This document shows, one piece after another, positions 43,545 to 51,642 of a stretch of DNA of 64,000 bases; within the stretch, counting starts at the first letter, position 1, and every line of letters starts with the position of its first letter. The position numbers were made by a program, and so were the translations under genes. The DNA is taken from NCBI RefSeq assembly GCF_000190435.1, contig NC_015152.1:2920458-2984457 (forward strand), written 5' to 3'. The stretch comes from Sphaerochaeta globosa str. Buddy (lineage in GTDB: Bacteria > Spirochaetota > Spirochaetia > Sphaerochaetales > Sphaerochaetaceae). The notes beneath the pieces are model-generated. The model was given only the letters and a program-made list of their open reading frames with translations, searched no databases and was not told the DNA's origin.

Positions 43545-44711
43545 CTATAAGTAATTCAGAATAGCCTGATAGCTCTCCATAATCTTCTTTTCGTCCAGTG
43601 GCTTCTTGCTGGTATTTGCCGTCACCACTACGGTATAGCGGTTCTTCTGCGTGTCCTCCAAATAGGTGGTGAGATTGAGCACGCCTGGTTCACTGCCCCC
43701 TTTAAAGGCTACCCGTTGCCAGCGCTCCTTGGTTGCCAGACCTGCATTGACCGTCATCAAATCCAAGCTCTGCAGCCGCTCTATCAGCGTCGCAAGTTCT
43801 TTGGCAGTCATGAACCACTCCACATCGATGGCAACAGGGTCACCAGAGAATAGACCGGCATTCGGAAGCTCTCTCTCTTTCAATTCCTCGAGAAGAAGGA
43901 GCCGCTGGCTTACCGATGAGGAACGAAACCTTGCCAGAATGTCACTGTTTTTTGGATTCTTCAACTTGAACATTTCAGATGTGGACAACGTCGGCTTGCT
44001 ATGCATCAGGTATCGGTCCACATTCTGTCGACCCACCAAGGACAAGAGGGCATCGGCGGCAGTGTTGTCACTTTGGCTGATCATCAATGTAGCCAACGTT
44101 TCAATGGTAAGTTGAGAACCGACCGGCCAATCCTGCAGAATTCCCGTAGGAAGGCTTTTATACGCCTTCTCCAGCCTGACGCTCTGACCCCATTGCATCC
44201 GATTTGCCTTAACTGCGTCATCAAGGGCAGCCAATACGCCCAACTTGAAAGCAGAGCCCACGGCAAGCGGGACATCAGCCTGATAGGAGGCCAAGGTCTG
44301 CCCATTCCTACGGATGAGCACCGATGTCTGTGCATCCAAATCGGTTATTTGTTTTACGCTGTCCGCAAGGGTAAGCTTCGAGCTGATCACTTCGGTAAAT
44401 TGCAGACCTGCAACACTGCCCTGCCCATCGAGGCTGATATAGGCAGTCACCGTACCTTGCTCAAATACTATGGTATAGGGATTGGAAGTTCCCTCAACCT
44501 GCTTGAAGGTACCCAGCTGCATGGTGAGCTGAACCAGCAATTGCTGCATGCTGCTCAAAGGAACCGCGGCCTCGAATTGCTTGGTATAGGTAACACGGGC
44601 AGGACCTTCATGAAAGATGTCGGTCAAGACCTTTGCCTCATCGGCAAAGACAGCCGTCCCAACTACGAACAGAAGGATGAGTATGAGCGCTAAGCGTTTA
44701 TAGGTATGCAT
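43545..44711 (-). CDS. Exported class A beta-lactamase-like serine hydrolase
   Basis: A 388-residue protein with a signal peptide cleaved near VFA-DE. Residues about 25-125 form an N-terminal domain of DUF3887-like type. The C-terminal two thirds match the Beta-lactamase2 fold: nucleophile S-x-x-K in VGSAFKLG (about 152), S-D-N in ISQSDNTAADALL (about 215), and K-G-G in AFKGGSEPG replacing the usual KTG. It may be a penicillin-binding/peptidoglycan enzyme more than a true beta-lactamase; the Glu166 loop is not evident. No ribosome site is seen: TTTACA-18-CATAGT ends 5 nt before the ATG. Confidence 0.82.
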   Translation of the reverse strand: MHTYKRLALILILLFVVGTAVFADEAKVLTDIFHEGPARVTYTKQFEAAVPLSSMQQLLVQLTMQLGTFKQVEGTSNPYTIVFEQGTVTAYISLDGQGSVAGLQFTEVISSKLTLADSVKQITDLDAQTSVLIRRNGQTLASYQADVPLAVGSAFKLGVLAALDDAVKANRMQWGQSVRLEKAYKSLPTGILQDWPVGSQLTIETLATLMISQSDNTAADALLSLVGRQNVDRYLMHSKPTLSTSEMFKLKNPKNSDILARFRSSSVSQRLLLLEELKERELPNAGLFSGDPVAIDVEWFMTAKELATLIERLQSLDLMTVNAGLATKERWQRVAFKGGSEPGVLNLTTYLEDTQKNRYTVVVTANTSKKPLDEKKIMESYQAILNYL

Positions 44712-44882
44712 GCCATACTATGTACCCATGACAATCTCTTTGTAAAGCAACAATCTGCGTTGAAATACCAAGCAGACAGTATTTTTCCTTGAGCCCCAAG
44801 ACGTACGCACCCGTATACAAGATTTTTCCCAGCAAAGAAACTATCTGTCTCTCTTTGTTATGTATATTAGGTACTTACTGCA

Positions 44883-44934
44883 TTGACAGGCTCCAAAGGC
44901 GTGCTATACTGGTGACAGGTGTTACGTAACACCT
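44883..44934 (+). promoter_or_regulatory. Promoter and LacI-type operator of the sugar ABC operon
   Basis: TTGACA (44883-44888), 16 bp and TATACT (44905-44910) form a strong promoter. From the expected start point, AGGTGTTACGTAACACCT (44917-44934) is a perfect 18-bp palindrome with a central CG, the usual LacI-family form. The LacI gene at 49535 closes this cluster and is the likely repressor. Confidence 0.88.
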
Positions 44935-44987
44935 ACCCAGAATATAGGTAGGTAGTATCACAGATTTACTAAGGAGGAATGAAAAAA

Positions 44988-46265
44988 ATGAGGAAAAAAC
45001 TGTTGAGCATGGTGGCAATAAGCCTCATGGTCGTCCTGGCAGCCGGTTCAGTATTTGGTGCCGGTACCAAGGAAGCGTCGAGCGAAACAACCGTCAACAT
45101 GTTCCAGCTCAAAGTTGAGATCAAGGACGCCATTGATGGATATGCCGCCAAGTACACGGCAGCCACCCCCGGGGTGACGGTGAAGGTCGAGACCCTCGGC
45201 GGCGGTGCCGACTACGGTGGGGCACTTAAGGCAAAGGCACAAGCTGGACAAATGCCCGATATCTTCGTCATTGAAGGCCGCGGCGGCTATGACATTTGGA
45301 AAGACTACATTGCCGACCTAGGTGATCAGAGCTGGGTTGCAGATACCGACCTTGCTTTCAAGGTGGATGGAAAAGTGTATGGTTTCCCGGTTGCAATCGA
45401 AGGCTACGGATTGGCATACAATGCCGACATTCTCGCCAAGGCGGGTATTGATCCGGCAAAGCTGACCACCCGAACAGCATACGAGCAGGCATTCAAGACG
45501 TTGGAAGCCAAGAAAGCCGAACTCGGAATTGATGCACCCGTTGCCATGGCAGCTTCTGTAGCCGGTGGCATGTGGTGGGTAGCCGCACAGCACAACTTGG
45601 CTGCATATTGGGGTGGTGGACTTGATTTCAATGACACCAGCATCATCGATATGGCCCTGCAGGGAAAGCTTGACGATGCCCGTTTCCTGCAATATGCAAA
45701 GTATCTGCAGCTGCTGTTCAAGTATGCCGACCAAAAGATTCTGCTCAACGGCAGTTATGACGACCAGGTCGGAGCATTCGCACAAGGCAAGACTGCATTC
45801 CTGCACCAGGGCAACTGGGTCGATCCCAACCTGAAGCAGCTCGGCGTCACCTTCAAGATCGGGTATGCCCCGCACGCATTCCTGGATGCAGAAGAGAAAG
45901 GTCTGTATCTGTTCGCCCCGAGTTGGTATTGCGTCAATGCAAAGAGCCCCAATGCAGCTGCTGCCAAGGCTTTCCTGACTGCAATGGCAACCACCGCCGA
46001 CGGACATGACTACATGGTCAACAAGGCCGGTATGATTCCTGCGTTCAAGTCAGTGACTTTGAAGCCCGCCGGACAGTTGAGCCAGGCTTTGATGGCTGCA
46101 AACGCCAAGGGCGGCAATTACGGCGTATTCTTCGGCATGCTTCCCGACGGAGCTGGACAGAACGTCTTTGGTCCGATCTTCGACCTGTTTGCACAGAACC
46201 AGAACAATCTCAACCAGTTCATCGCAGACATGAAGAAAGCGGTCGCAAGTCTACCTACCATGTAA
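44988..46265 (+). CDS. Sugar ABC transporter substrate-binding protein
   Basis: A 425-residue extracytoplasmic protein of the family 1 (MalE-like) type. The signal peptide (about 1-24) ends near VFGAG. Typical segments are LKAKAQAGQMPDIFVIEG, the YGFPVAIEGYGLAYN motif around residue 125, and GKTAFLHQGNWV. ATG 44988 is favoured because it sits 9 nt after AAGGAGG, while the first ATG at 44979 is too close. It is the first gene of the operon, controlled by the palindrome at 44917. The GH4 gene suggests the ligand is an alpha-glucoside or similar. Confidence 0.94.
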   Translation: MRKKLLSMVAISLMVVLAAGSVFGAGTKEASSETTVNMFQLKVEIKDAIDGYAAKYTAATPGVTVKVETLGGGADYGGALKAKAQAGQMPDIFVIEGRGGYDIWKDYIADLGDQSWVADTDLAFKVDGKVYGFPVAIEGYGLAYNADILAKAGIDPAKLTTRTAYEQAFKTLEAKKAELGIDAPVAMAASVAGGMWWVAAQHNLAAYWGGGLDFNDTSIIDMALQGKLDDARFLQYAKYLQLLFKYADQKILLNGSYDDQVGAFAQGKTAFLHQGNWVDPNLKQLGVTFKIGYAPHAFLDAEEKGLYLFAPSWYCVNAKSPNAAAAKAFLTAMATTADGHDYMVNKAGMIPAFKSVTLKPAGQLSQALMAANAKGGNYGVFFGMLPDGAGQNVFGPIFDLFAQNQNNLNQFIADMKKAVASLPTM

Positions 46266-46276
46266 TAATCGTCTCG

Positions 46277-46309
46277 GTTCTTGCACAGGAGTATGTCCTG
46301 TGCAAGAAC
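46277..46309 (+). other. Long intergenic hairpin after the sugar-binding-protein gene
   Basis: A perfect 14-bp stem (GTTCTTGCACAGGA with TCCTGTGCAAGAAC) with a GTATG loop lies 11 nt after the stop and ahead of the first permease gene. There is no T-run, so it more likely stabilises the upstream mRNA than terminates it. Confidence 0.75.
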
Positions 46310-46337
46310 TTCTGCAGGTTGATCCGGGGAGCATCAA

Positions 46338-47225
46338 ATGAAACAGAATCGTGCCGTCAATATTTTGTTCGTGGCGCCTTGCGTGCTGACCTTTCTCATG
46401 GTCATCGTCATACCCTTCTTCTTCGGCTTGTACTATTCACTGACGAACTGGAATGGGGTAAGCGACGATGTTATGTTTGTCGGTTTGAAGAATTTTAGCA
46501 ATCTGATGGCATCACCGGATTTCGTCTACTCCTTTCTGATTACCATCGCCTACACACTGATAAACATCGTGTTCATCAATGTCGTGAGCTTCGTTCTCTC
46601 CCTTGTTGTCACCAGCAAAATCAAACGAAGAAATTTCTACCGTTCCGGGTTCTTCGTGCCCTACCTTATCGGGGGAATCGTACTGGGCTATATCTGGCAA
46701 TTCATCCTGAACAATATTCTTGTAGAAATCGGGACGACCTATGCCATACAGTTTTTCCAGACATCGTTTCTCAGCCTTCCCCATACGGTCATATGGACCA
46801 TGGCTGTAGTGAATACCTGGCAGTATGCCGGATACATCATGTTGATTTTCGTAGCTGCCATCCAAAGCATTCCGTCCTCCCTGATGGAGGCGGCCAATGT
46901 CGATGGAGCAAGCTATTTTTCCCGGGTCATCCATATTTTGATGCCCATGATGGCAAATGCTTTTACCATTTCCATTTTCTTGACATTGACCACCTCGTTC
47001 AAGCAATTCGACATGAACCTGACGTTGACCAACGGCGGACCTGCCACCCGCTTTATGGACACCCCGATAAAGGCAAGTCAGTTGTTGGCTATGAATATCT
47101 TCAATACAGCAACGGCAAACCGAATGGCTGAGGCCCAAGCCAAGGCCGTGGTTCTGTTTCTTGCACTCTTGGTAGTCTCCCTGATCCAGGTAACGGTGAA
47201 TAAGCGCAAAGAGGTGGAGATGTGA
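46338..47225 (+). CDS. Sugar ABC transporter permease (MalF-like)
   Basis: A 295-residue protein with six membrane segments of the binding-protein-dependent type. The EAA loop is visible as MEAANVDGASYFSRVIHILMP (about 183-203), the contact site for the ATPase. The N-terminus (NILFVAPCVLTFLMVIVIPFFFGLYYSLTNW) is typical. GGGGAG lies about 6 nt before the ATG. No ATPase gene is in this operon, so a shared MsmK-like ATPase elsewhere must be used. Confidence 0.93.
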   Translation: MKQNRAVNILFVAPCVLTFLMVIVIPFFFGLYYSLTNWNGVSDDVMFVGLKNFSNLMASPDFVYSFLITIAYTLINIVFINVVSFVLSLVVTSKIKRRNFYRSGFFVPYLIGGIVLGYIWQFILNNILVEIGTTYAIQFFQTSFLSLPHTVIWTMAVVNTWQYAGYIMLIFVAAIQSIPSSLMEAANVDGASYFSRVIHILMPMMANAFTISIFLTLTTSFKQFDMNLTLTNGGPATRFMDTPIKASQLLAMNIFNTATANRMAEAQAKAVVLFLALLVVSLIQVTVNKRKEVEM

Positions 47226-48109
47226 TGAAAACGCTATACACAGGCAAAAAACAGAGAATTTTCAAGCCGGAAATGGTCCTGTTGGAAGTACTGACCATTC
47301 TACTCTTCGTGCTTTTCATGTTTCCCTTTTTCATGGTTGTACTGAACTCGGCAAAAACCTCGAAAGAGATCATTTTCAACGCCATTGCTCCTCCTGCCAG
47401 TTGGGCTCAACTGGGAACCAATGTTTTGTTGATTTTCAACAATCCGACGGTGGACTACCTCGGAGCCTTTGTCGATAGCATCCTGATTACGGTCATCTCA
47501 CTGTTGGTAATTGTAATTTGTTCTTCCATGGCTGCTTGGGTCATGGTACGAAACAAGACCCTTTGGTCTACCATTCTCTTCATGGCTTTTGTTTCAGCAA
47601 TGGTCATCCCCTTCCAGGTTCTCATGTATCCTTTGGTCCGCTGGATGCGAATCAGCGGGAACTTTTTGCATATCCGACTCCTAGGAACCATACCGGGTAT
47701 TGTATTTGCCTATTTGGGTTTTGGCAGTCCCCTCTCCATTTTCATCTTTCACGGGTTCATCAAGAACATCCCCTTGGAGATTGAGGAGTCGGCGACCATT
47801 GACGGATGTCCGAGAAGCACGGTTTTCTTCAGGATTGTATTTCCCTTGTTGCAGCCGATTATTGTCACCGTCCTCATTCTCAATGGAATCTGGATATGGA
47901 ACGATTATTTGCTGCCCTTGTTGGTGCTGGGTTCCAATGGAAGTGTACAGACCATACCGATTGCAGTCACGGCTTTTGCTGGTGCATACCTGAAGCAGTG
48001 GGATCTCATTCTTACTTCAACCCTGATCGCCATGCTTCCAATTATAGTATTATACATTTTTGCTCAACGATACATTATCAAGGGTATGGTAGAAGGATCG
48101 ATAAAATAG
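47225..48109 (+). CDS. Sugar ABC transporter permease (MalG-like)
   Basis: A 294-residue six-span permease. The EAA loop is EIEESATIDGCPRSTVFFRIV (about 183-203), and the segment PFFMVVLNSAKTSKEI is typical of the second subunit. It starts at an ATG that overlaps the previous stop as TGATG; a GTG at 47222 is an alternative. It forms the translocation pore with the MalF-like subunit. Confidence 0.93.
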   Translation: MKTLYTGKKQRIFKPEMVLLEVLTILLFVLFMFPFFMVVLNSAKTSKEIIFNAIAPPASWAQLGTNVLLIFNNPTVDYLGAFVDSILITVISLLVIVICSSMAAWVMVRNKTLWSTILFMAFVSAMVIPFQVLMYPLVRWMRISGNFLHIRLLGTIPGIVFAYLGFGSPLSIFIFHGFIKNIPLEIEESATIDGCPRSTVFFRIVFPLLQPIIVTVLILNGIWIWNDYLLPLLVLGSNGSVQTIPIAVTAFAGAYLKQWDLILTSTLIAMLPIIVLYIFAQRYIIKGMVEGSIK

Positions 48110-48123
48110 AGGGGAGACGCGAC

Positions 48124-49479
48124 ATGAAAATTGTTCTGGTTGGCGCTGGGAGTATCCAGTTCGGATTAGGTACACTCGGGGATATTTTCACCAGTACTAC
48201 GCTGAAGGGTAGTGAAATAACCTTGCTCGACATCAATGCAAACGCATTGGACGTAGTGCTGCAAACAACAAAGGATTTTATCCAGGCACACAAACTTGTG
48301 TATACGGTGAATGCCACCACCGACCGCAGAAAGGCTTTCCAAGGGGCCGATTTCATCATCAGCTCAATTGAAGTCGGAAACAGATTCCAGATGTGGGACG
48401 AGGACTGGAAAATACCCCTGCAGTACGGGGTGCATCAGGTGTACGGGGAGAATGGCGGACCGGGCGGCGTTTTCCATTCCCTTCGCATAGGCAGGGTGAT
48501 TCTTGACATTGTCAAGGATGCCATGGAAATCTGCCCCAACGCATGGATTTTCAATTACTCCAATCCGATGACCGCCATATGCACAACGGTCAAGCGGATG
48601 TATCCCGAGGCAAAATTCGTAGGAATGTGCCACGAAATCGGCTGGTTGGGACGTTGGCTGCCCCGCATGCTCAATAGGGATCTAAAGGACCTGCACTATA
48701 GAGCCGCAGGCTTGAACCATTTCAGTTGCATGCTCTCCCTCACCGACCGAAAAACCGGCAAGGACCTGTATCCGGAAGTGTTAGAGAAAGCTGAAGCTTT
48801 CTTCGAACGTGAACCTGGATATAGTGACTTGTACGATGCATACCGGAAAACCGGCACGCTCGATGCGGCTGAGAAATTCGAGAAGGAAGCAGTAAGCCAG
48901 AAGAGTGCCTATGAATGGGCGGATCGTCGCTTGGTGCAGTTCATGCTTAAGAACTACCATTTGCTGCCCATCACAACCGATAGTCATTTCGGTGAGTATC
49001 TGAGCTGGGCTTGGGATATAGTCGACCATAGGGGCATCCTCGATTTCTACGATGTCTACAAAGTCATGCTGTCCCAGGAAGTCCCCCACGAAATCCGTTT
49101 GGAGACTTCCGAACGGGTTATTCCGATCATCGACGGGATTCTCGGTGATGCAAACTATGAGGAAGCTGCTGTCAACATCCAGAACAATGGGCTTATCGCC
49201 GATCTGCCATCCTGGTTGGTTGTTGAGGTTCCTGCCATGATCAACAAGACGGGAGTGAATGGGATCAAAATGGATGGAATGCCCAAAGGCTTTTTGGCAT
49301 TGCTCCGTTCGTACGCCGGTGTGTATGACTTGACCGCCGAGGCGATCATACACAGGAAAAAAGAATATGCCATCCAGGCCTTGCTGGCAAACCCAGTGGT
49401 GAACCAGGCCTCGTCACTAGAGGCATTGCTCGATCGGATGATCAGCAAGCAGGAAAAGTGGTTGGGATATTTGCAGTAA
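48124..49479 (+). CDS. Glycoside hydrolase family 4 (NAD-dependent, alpha-glucosidase-like)
   Basis: A 451-residue cytoplasmic enzyme. It starts with the NAD-binding KIVLVGAGSIQFG, has NYSNPMTAICT (about 144-154) and the metal/catalytic motif MCHEIGW (Cys169, His170), then GLNHF (His199). GH4 enzymes use NAD+ and Mn2+ to break glycosides by oxidation-elimination. The CHE motif is the alpha-glucosidase-like version, unlike CHS in MelA alpha-galactosidases or CN/CD in 6-phospho-glycosidases. GAGGGG lies near the ATG. It follows the permease after 14 nt, so the imported sugar is probably cleaved here. Alpha-galactosidase is the main alternative. Confidence 0.85.
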   Translation: MKIVLVGAGSIQFGLGTLGDIFTSTTLKGSEITLLDINANALDVVLQTTKDFIQAHKLVYTVNATTDRRKAFQGADFIISSIEVGNRFQMWDEDWKIPLQYGVHQVYGENGGPGGVFHSLRIGRVILDIVKDAMEICPNAWIFNYSNPMTAICTTVKRMYPEAKFVGMCHEIGWLGRWLPRMLNRDLKDLHYRAAGLNHFSCMLSLTDRKTGKDLYPEVLEKAEAFFEREPGYSDLYDAYRKTGTLDAAEKFEKEAVSQKSAYEWADRRLVQFMLKNYHLLPITTDSHFGEYLSWAWDIVDHRGILDFYDVYKVMLSQEVPHEIRLETSERVIPIIDGILGDANYEEAAVNIQNNGLIADLPSWLVVEVPAMINKTGVNGIKMDGMPKGFLALLRSYAGVYDLTAEAIIHRKKEYAIQALLANPVVNQASSLEALLDRMISKQEKWLGYLQ

Positions 49480-49486
49480 CAGCGAC

Positions 49487-49528
49487 AGCGGATGGGAGTA
49501 TACTTCCATCCGCTGAATTTTGTATGAT
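49487..49528 (+). terminator. GH4 terminator hairpin directly followed by the LacI promoter
   Basis: A 28-nt inverted repeat (49487-49514; outer arms AGCGGATGG and CCATCCGCT) forms a complete stem with one G-T pair, followed by GAATTTTG. A -10-like TATGAT (49523-49528) begins exactly 8 nt after the stem, and the LacI ATG follows 6 nt later. The -35 would fall inside the stem. Confidence 0.7.
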
Positions 49529-49534
49529 GGCGCC

Positions 49535-50554
49535 ATGTCAACAATCAAGGAAATTTCCCGAAAAGCCGGAGTAAGCCCCACGACCGTTGCAAACGTTGTA
49601 TACGGTCGCACCACCAAGGTATCTCCCGCAATCCGAGAGAAAGTGCAAGCAATACTTGAAGCTGAAAAATATACTCCCAACATGGGAGCCATGATGTTGC
49701 TGCGCAATAATTCCAAAATTATCGGCGTGATCATGTTCACCGAGCCAAGGCATAATGAAACAGTTCTGGAAGATCCGTTTTCTTCAGCCATCCTTGGAGC
49801 AATGGAACGGGAGATACGCAGCAACGGTTATTACATGATGCTGTATATCTCAAGCGATGAAGAGGAAGTTGTCCGTCTCTCGAAAGCTTGGAAAATGGAT
49901 GGACTGGTGTTGGTCTGGGTTCCTGGTACTATTTGCAGAATCATCAATTCCAGTATCGATGTTCCCTTGGTTTACATCGATTGCTTTTTCAATGATGAGG
50001 ATCATGTCTATCACAATATCGGGTTGGAAGACAGGAAAGGGGGCTATGAGGTGACTAAGCATCTCCTCTCGATGGGACACACCAACATAGTATTCCTTCC
50101 TTGCAATCCCATTTTCCCCGGCGGCGACTCTGAACGTTTTTCTGGATGCAAGGATGCCTTTGCAGAACAGGGAATGGTTCTCTCTGATACAGCAAGGGTG
50201 CCCCTGCCGTATGACCGCACAAAGCGTGAGAAAATCTATATGCAGCTCGCCGGCAAAGATGCAGGGTACACCGCTTTGGTGTTCTCCTCGGATTACTATG
50301 CCTCCGAAGCCCTTACCTATCTGCAGGAACATGGATTTCGCATCCCCCAGGACATTTCGATCACCGGCTTCGATGACAATATTTTTTCCCGGCTGGTGAC
50401 TCCGCGGTTGACAACCGTCCATCAGGATTCCAGTAAAAAGGGCTTGCTTGCCATACAGATGCTTATGAGACTCATACAGGGTCAGGACGTAGAGCCTGCC
50501 AGAGTAACCCTCCCGATTTATTTACAGATACGGGATTCAGTGAGAAAACTCTAG
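49535..50554 (+). CDS. LacI family transcriptional regulator
   Basis: A 339-residue repressor-type protein. The N-terminal helix-turn-helix (STIKEISRKAGVSPTTVANVVYG) includes the recognition helix, followed by the hinge helix region VSPAIREKVQAIL. The periplasmic-binding-like core follows (IIGVIMFTEPRHNETVL, GYEVTKHLLSMGHTNIVFLP, ITGFDDNIFSRLVTPRLTTV). No ribosome site is present and TATGAT ends 6 nt before ATG 49535. It probably represses the sugar ABC-GH4 operon at the palindrome 44917-44934 and responds to the sugar. Confidence 0.93.
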   Translation: MSTIKEISRKAGVSPTTVANVVYGRTTKVSPAIREKVQAILEAEKYTPNMGAMMLLRNNSKIIGVIMFTEPRHNETVLEDPFSSAILGAMEREIRSNGYYMMLYISSDEEEVVRLSKAWKMDGLVLVWVPGTICRIINSSIDVPLVYIDCFFNDEDHVYHNIGLEDRKGGYEVTKHLLSMGHTNIVFLPCNPIFPGGDSERFSGCKDAFAEQGMVLSDTARVPLPYDRTKREKIYMQLAGKDAGYTALVFSSDYYASEALTYLQEHGFRIPQDISITGFDDNIFSRLVTPRLTTVHQDSSKKGLLAIQMLMRLIQGQDVEPARVTLPIYLQIRDSVRKL

Positions 50555-50592
50555 TTTCAAATCTCAGCCATCGACTGTTGATTCACTGCTGC

Positions 50593-50613
50593 CCCATCGG
50601 CCTTGGCGATGGG
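50593..50613 (+). terminator. Probable terminator after the LacI gene
   Basis: CCCATCG and CGATGGG form a 7-bp stem with a 7-nt loop, 39 nt after the LacI stop, followed by TGGTTTC. The T-tract is weak. Confidence 0.5.
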
Positions 50614-50662
50614 TGGTTTCGGTATGACTTCACTGCTCATAGTATAGTACATGTTATTTTAA

Positions 50663-50726
50663 TAACAAATAAAAAGATTTTATAACAAATTGACACTAGT
50701 CTGCAATCAATGTATTATTTATAACA
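50663..50726 (+). promoter_or_regulatory. Promoter of the amino-acid ABC operon with TAACA repeats
   Basis: A near-consensus promoter, TTGACA (50690-50695), 17 bp, TATTAT (50713-50718), is flanked by the repeat TAACA at 50663, 50683 and 50722. The first two lie within AATAACAAAT and TATAACAAAT exactly 20 bp apart, two helical turns. They could bind a regulator. Confidence 0.75.
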
Positions 50727-50781
50727 TATACACTGTATTACCAAGGCCATGGTGTCTTGCACAGTCAAAGGAAGGAAATCA

Positions 50782-51627
50782 ATGAAGAAAACTACTGTTC
50801 TGCTCGTAGTCCTGTTGCTTAGCGTATCGGGCTTGCTGATCGCACAAGGCAAGCAGGAAGCACCTGCCGCATCACAGGCCAAGGTGCTGCGTGTTGCCAT
50901 GGAATGCGGATACGCCCCGTACAACTGGACGCAGACTACCAATGCCAATGGAGCAGTTCCCATCGCAAACTCGAAGGACTTTGCCTATGGGTATGATGTC
51001 ATGATGGCCAAGTTGATCGCCGAGCGTCTTGGTTACGCTCTTGAGATAGTGAAGCTTGACTGGGATTCCTTGGTACCGGCAGTACAGTCAGGAACCGTCG
51101 ATTGCGTTATCGCCGGCCAGTCCATCACTTCCGAACGCAAGCAAATGGTTGACTTCACCTCCCCGTACTACTATGCCTCAATCGTCTGCCTGACCAATGG
51201 GGACAGTAAGTACGCCTCAGCTACAGGCATCACCGACCTTGCCGGCGGCTCAGCAACCAGCCAGCTGGGAACCATCTGGTACGACACCTGTCTTCCCCAG
51301 ATTCCCAATGCAAAGATTCTTCCCGCCCAGGAATCTGCTCCGGCGATGCTAGTTGCCCTGAACAGCAAGCGTGTTGATTTCATCTGTACCGATATGCCCA
51401 CAGCAAAGGCTGCCATAATCGCCTACCCAAGCATGAAGATTCTCGACTTCGCAGGCTCAAAGGATGACTTTCAGGTCAGTGAAGAGGAAATCAACATTGG
51501 AATTTCCGTCTCCAAGAAGAATCCCGAGCTGACCAAGGCAATCAACAGCCTGCTGGATACCCTTACCGTCGATGACTTCAATTCCATGATGGAAAGCGCC
51601 ATCTCTGTCCAGCCTTTGTCGAATTAA
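50782..51627 (+). CDS. Amino-acid ABC transporter substrate-binding protein
   Basis: A 281-residue family 3 binding protein. The signal peptide (about 1-22) is followed by VLRVAMECGYAPYNW, the usual ligand-binding start; YGYDVMMAKLIAERLGYALEIVKLDWDSLVPAVQSGTVDCVIAG follows the standard pattern with the conserved Asp. An in-frame start at 50749 is less likely, since GGAAGG precedes ATG 50782 by 6 nt. It is first in an operon with a permease and an ATPase. It binds a polar amino acid such as glutamine or a basic one. Confidence 0.93.
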   Translation: MKKTTVLLVVLLLSVSGLLIAQGKQEAPAASQAKVLRVAMECGYAPYNWTQTTNANGAVPIANSKDFAYGYDVMMAKLIAERLGYALEIVKLDWDSLVPAVQSGTVDCVIAGQSITSERKQMVDFTSPYYYASIVCLTNGDSKYASATGITDLAGGSATSQLGTIWYDTCLPQIPNAKILPAQESAPAMLVALNSKRVDFICTDMPTAKAAIIAYPSMKILDFAGSKDDFQVSEEEINIGISVSKKNPELTKAINSLLDTLTVDDFNSMMESAISVQPLSN

Positions 51628-51642
51628 TCTAAAGGAAACGGA

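Noticed and set aside
47806-48123. Extended start of the GH4 gene within the preceding permease gene
   Set aside because: The permease reads through this region in another frame; GH4 similarity begins with the NAD motif directly after ATG 48124.
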